NCBI GenBank assembly: GCA_947456845.1
Contig: CANGUJ010000202.1
Span: 1-7,165 of the forward strand
Direction of reading: 5' to 3'
DNA length: 7,165 nucleotides
Origin: Burkholderiales bacterium
GTDB taxonomy: Bacteria > Pseudomonadota > Gammaproteobacteria > Burkholderiales > JAEUOS01
Below the pieces are notes generated by a model. The model had not been told where the DNA came from. It was given only the letters and a program-made list of their open reading frames with translations, and did not search any database. Position numbers and translations under genes: made by a program. Of this stretch, positions 6,857 to 7,165 are shown one piece after another (the first letter of the stretch is position 1; each line of letters begins with the position of its first letter).

Positions 6857-6875
6857 GGGCCGATTATCGCCCATG
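6854..6875. repeat. Inverted repeat covering the modB start region
   Basis: Seven-base arms CATGGGC and GCCCATG are separated by 8 bases. The chosen modB start codon lies in one arm and the alternative start codon (6872-6874) in the other. The centre also contains CGATTATCG, itself a 9-base palindrome around a single T. The element could fold in mRNA and hide both starts, or act as a dimeric protein operator. It does not resemble the E. coli ModE box as I recall it. The element is visible directly; any function is inferred. Confidence 0.4.
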
Positions 6876-6917
6876 CCCCCATGGCCATTGCGGCTCGGGG
6901 GCAGGGGTGCGGTCAAT

Positions 6918-7165
6918 TCACGGGCGCAGCGCCAGCACGGCGTCGGCGAACAGCCGCGGCGCCTCCTGCGGCGGGTTGTGCCCGACTCCGGCAAGTACGC
7001 GCCGCTCGTACGGACCGGTGAAAAAGCGCGCGTGGTTCTCCGAGGTGTGCGGCGGATTCACGCCGTCGGCGTCGCCGTGAACGGCGATGGTCGGCACCGT
7101 GATGCGCGGCAGCGCGGCCAGCCGCGCCTCGGTCTCGGCATAGCGCGCCGCGCCGGCGGCGTTGC
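6918..7165 (-). CDS. Alpha/beta hydrolase, C-terminal part (partial)
   Basis: The minus-strand frame enters from the right edge and ends at a TGA at 6918-6920, giving 81 visible residues. The end of an alpha/beta-hydrolase fold is clear. The strand ITVPTIAVHGDADG supplies the acidic residue of the catalytic triad, in the family's usual 'P-x-hydrophobic-HG-x-x-D' context. The segment RRVLAGVGHNPPQEAPRLFADAVLAL supplies the triad histidine in GHNPPQE. The nucleophile elbow lies beyond the window, so substrate and subfamily cannot be assigned. The gene ends 61 bases before modB on the same strand. It occupies the place where modA often sits and may share a transcript with modBC. Confidence 0.85.
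   Translation of the reverse strand, partial: NAAGAARYAETEARLAALPRITVPTIAVHGDADGVNPPHTSENHARFFTGPYERRVLAGVGHNPPQEAPRLFADAVLALRP

Overview
This GC-rich window has long antisense open frames, several GTG starts and homologues typical of proteobacteria. A beta- or gamma-proteobacterial chromosome is likely, but the sequence alone does not fix the genus. There are eight protein-coding features (two cut by the window edges) and no RNA genes, insertion sequences or CRISPR arrays. Coding density is high, and the longest gene-free gap is about 100 bases.

Layout. On the + strand are the last 32 codons of an unidentified gene (1-99) and then a CoxE-type von Willebrand A protein (134-1336). This pair converges on a block that lies entirely on the minus strand. 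Read in transcription order from the right edge, the block holds: the C-terminal end of an alpha/beta hydrolase (6918-7165); the molybdate ABC transporter permease modB (6158-6856) and ATPase modC (5076-6161), joined by a 4-base overlap; a possible hairpin terminator; an exported methionine-R-sulfoxide reductase msrB (4475-4975); an NQO1/MdaB-like flavin quinone reductase (3654-4430); and a phytochrome-architecture histidine kinase (1415-3628).

How the genes may work together. ModB and ModC form the membrane and motor parts of a molybdate importer, and the binding protein ModA is not seen. The next three genes run in one direction with gaps of 44 and 25 bases, so they look like a small transcription unit. 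It combines repair of oxidised methionine outside the cytoplasm, two-electron flavin reduction of quinone-like compounds, and a sensor kinase.

The most interesting object is the kinase. It keeps the PAS-GAF-PHY-HisKA-HATPase layout of bacteriophytochromes and a complete-looking kinase core. However, it lacks the N-terminal chromophore cysteine and, by eye alignment, most of the conserved residues of the bilin pocket and tongue. It is probably not a conventional red/far-red photoreceptor. Its position next to two redox genes suggests, as inference only, that it reads a redox or small-molecule cue.
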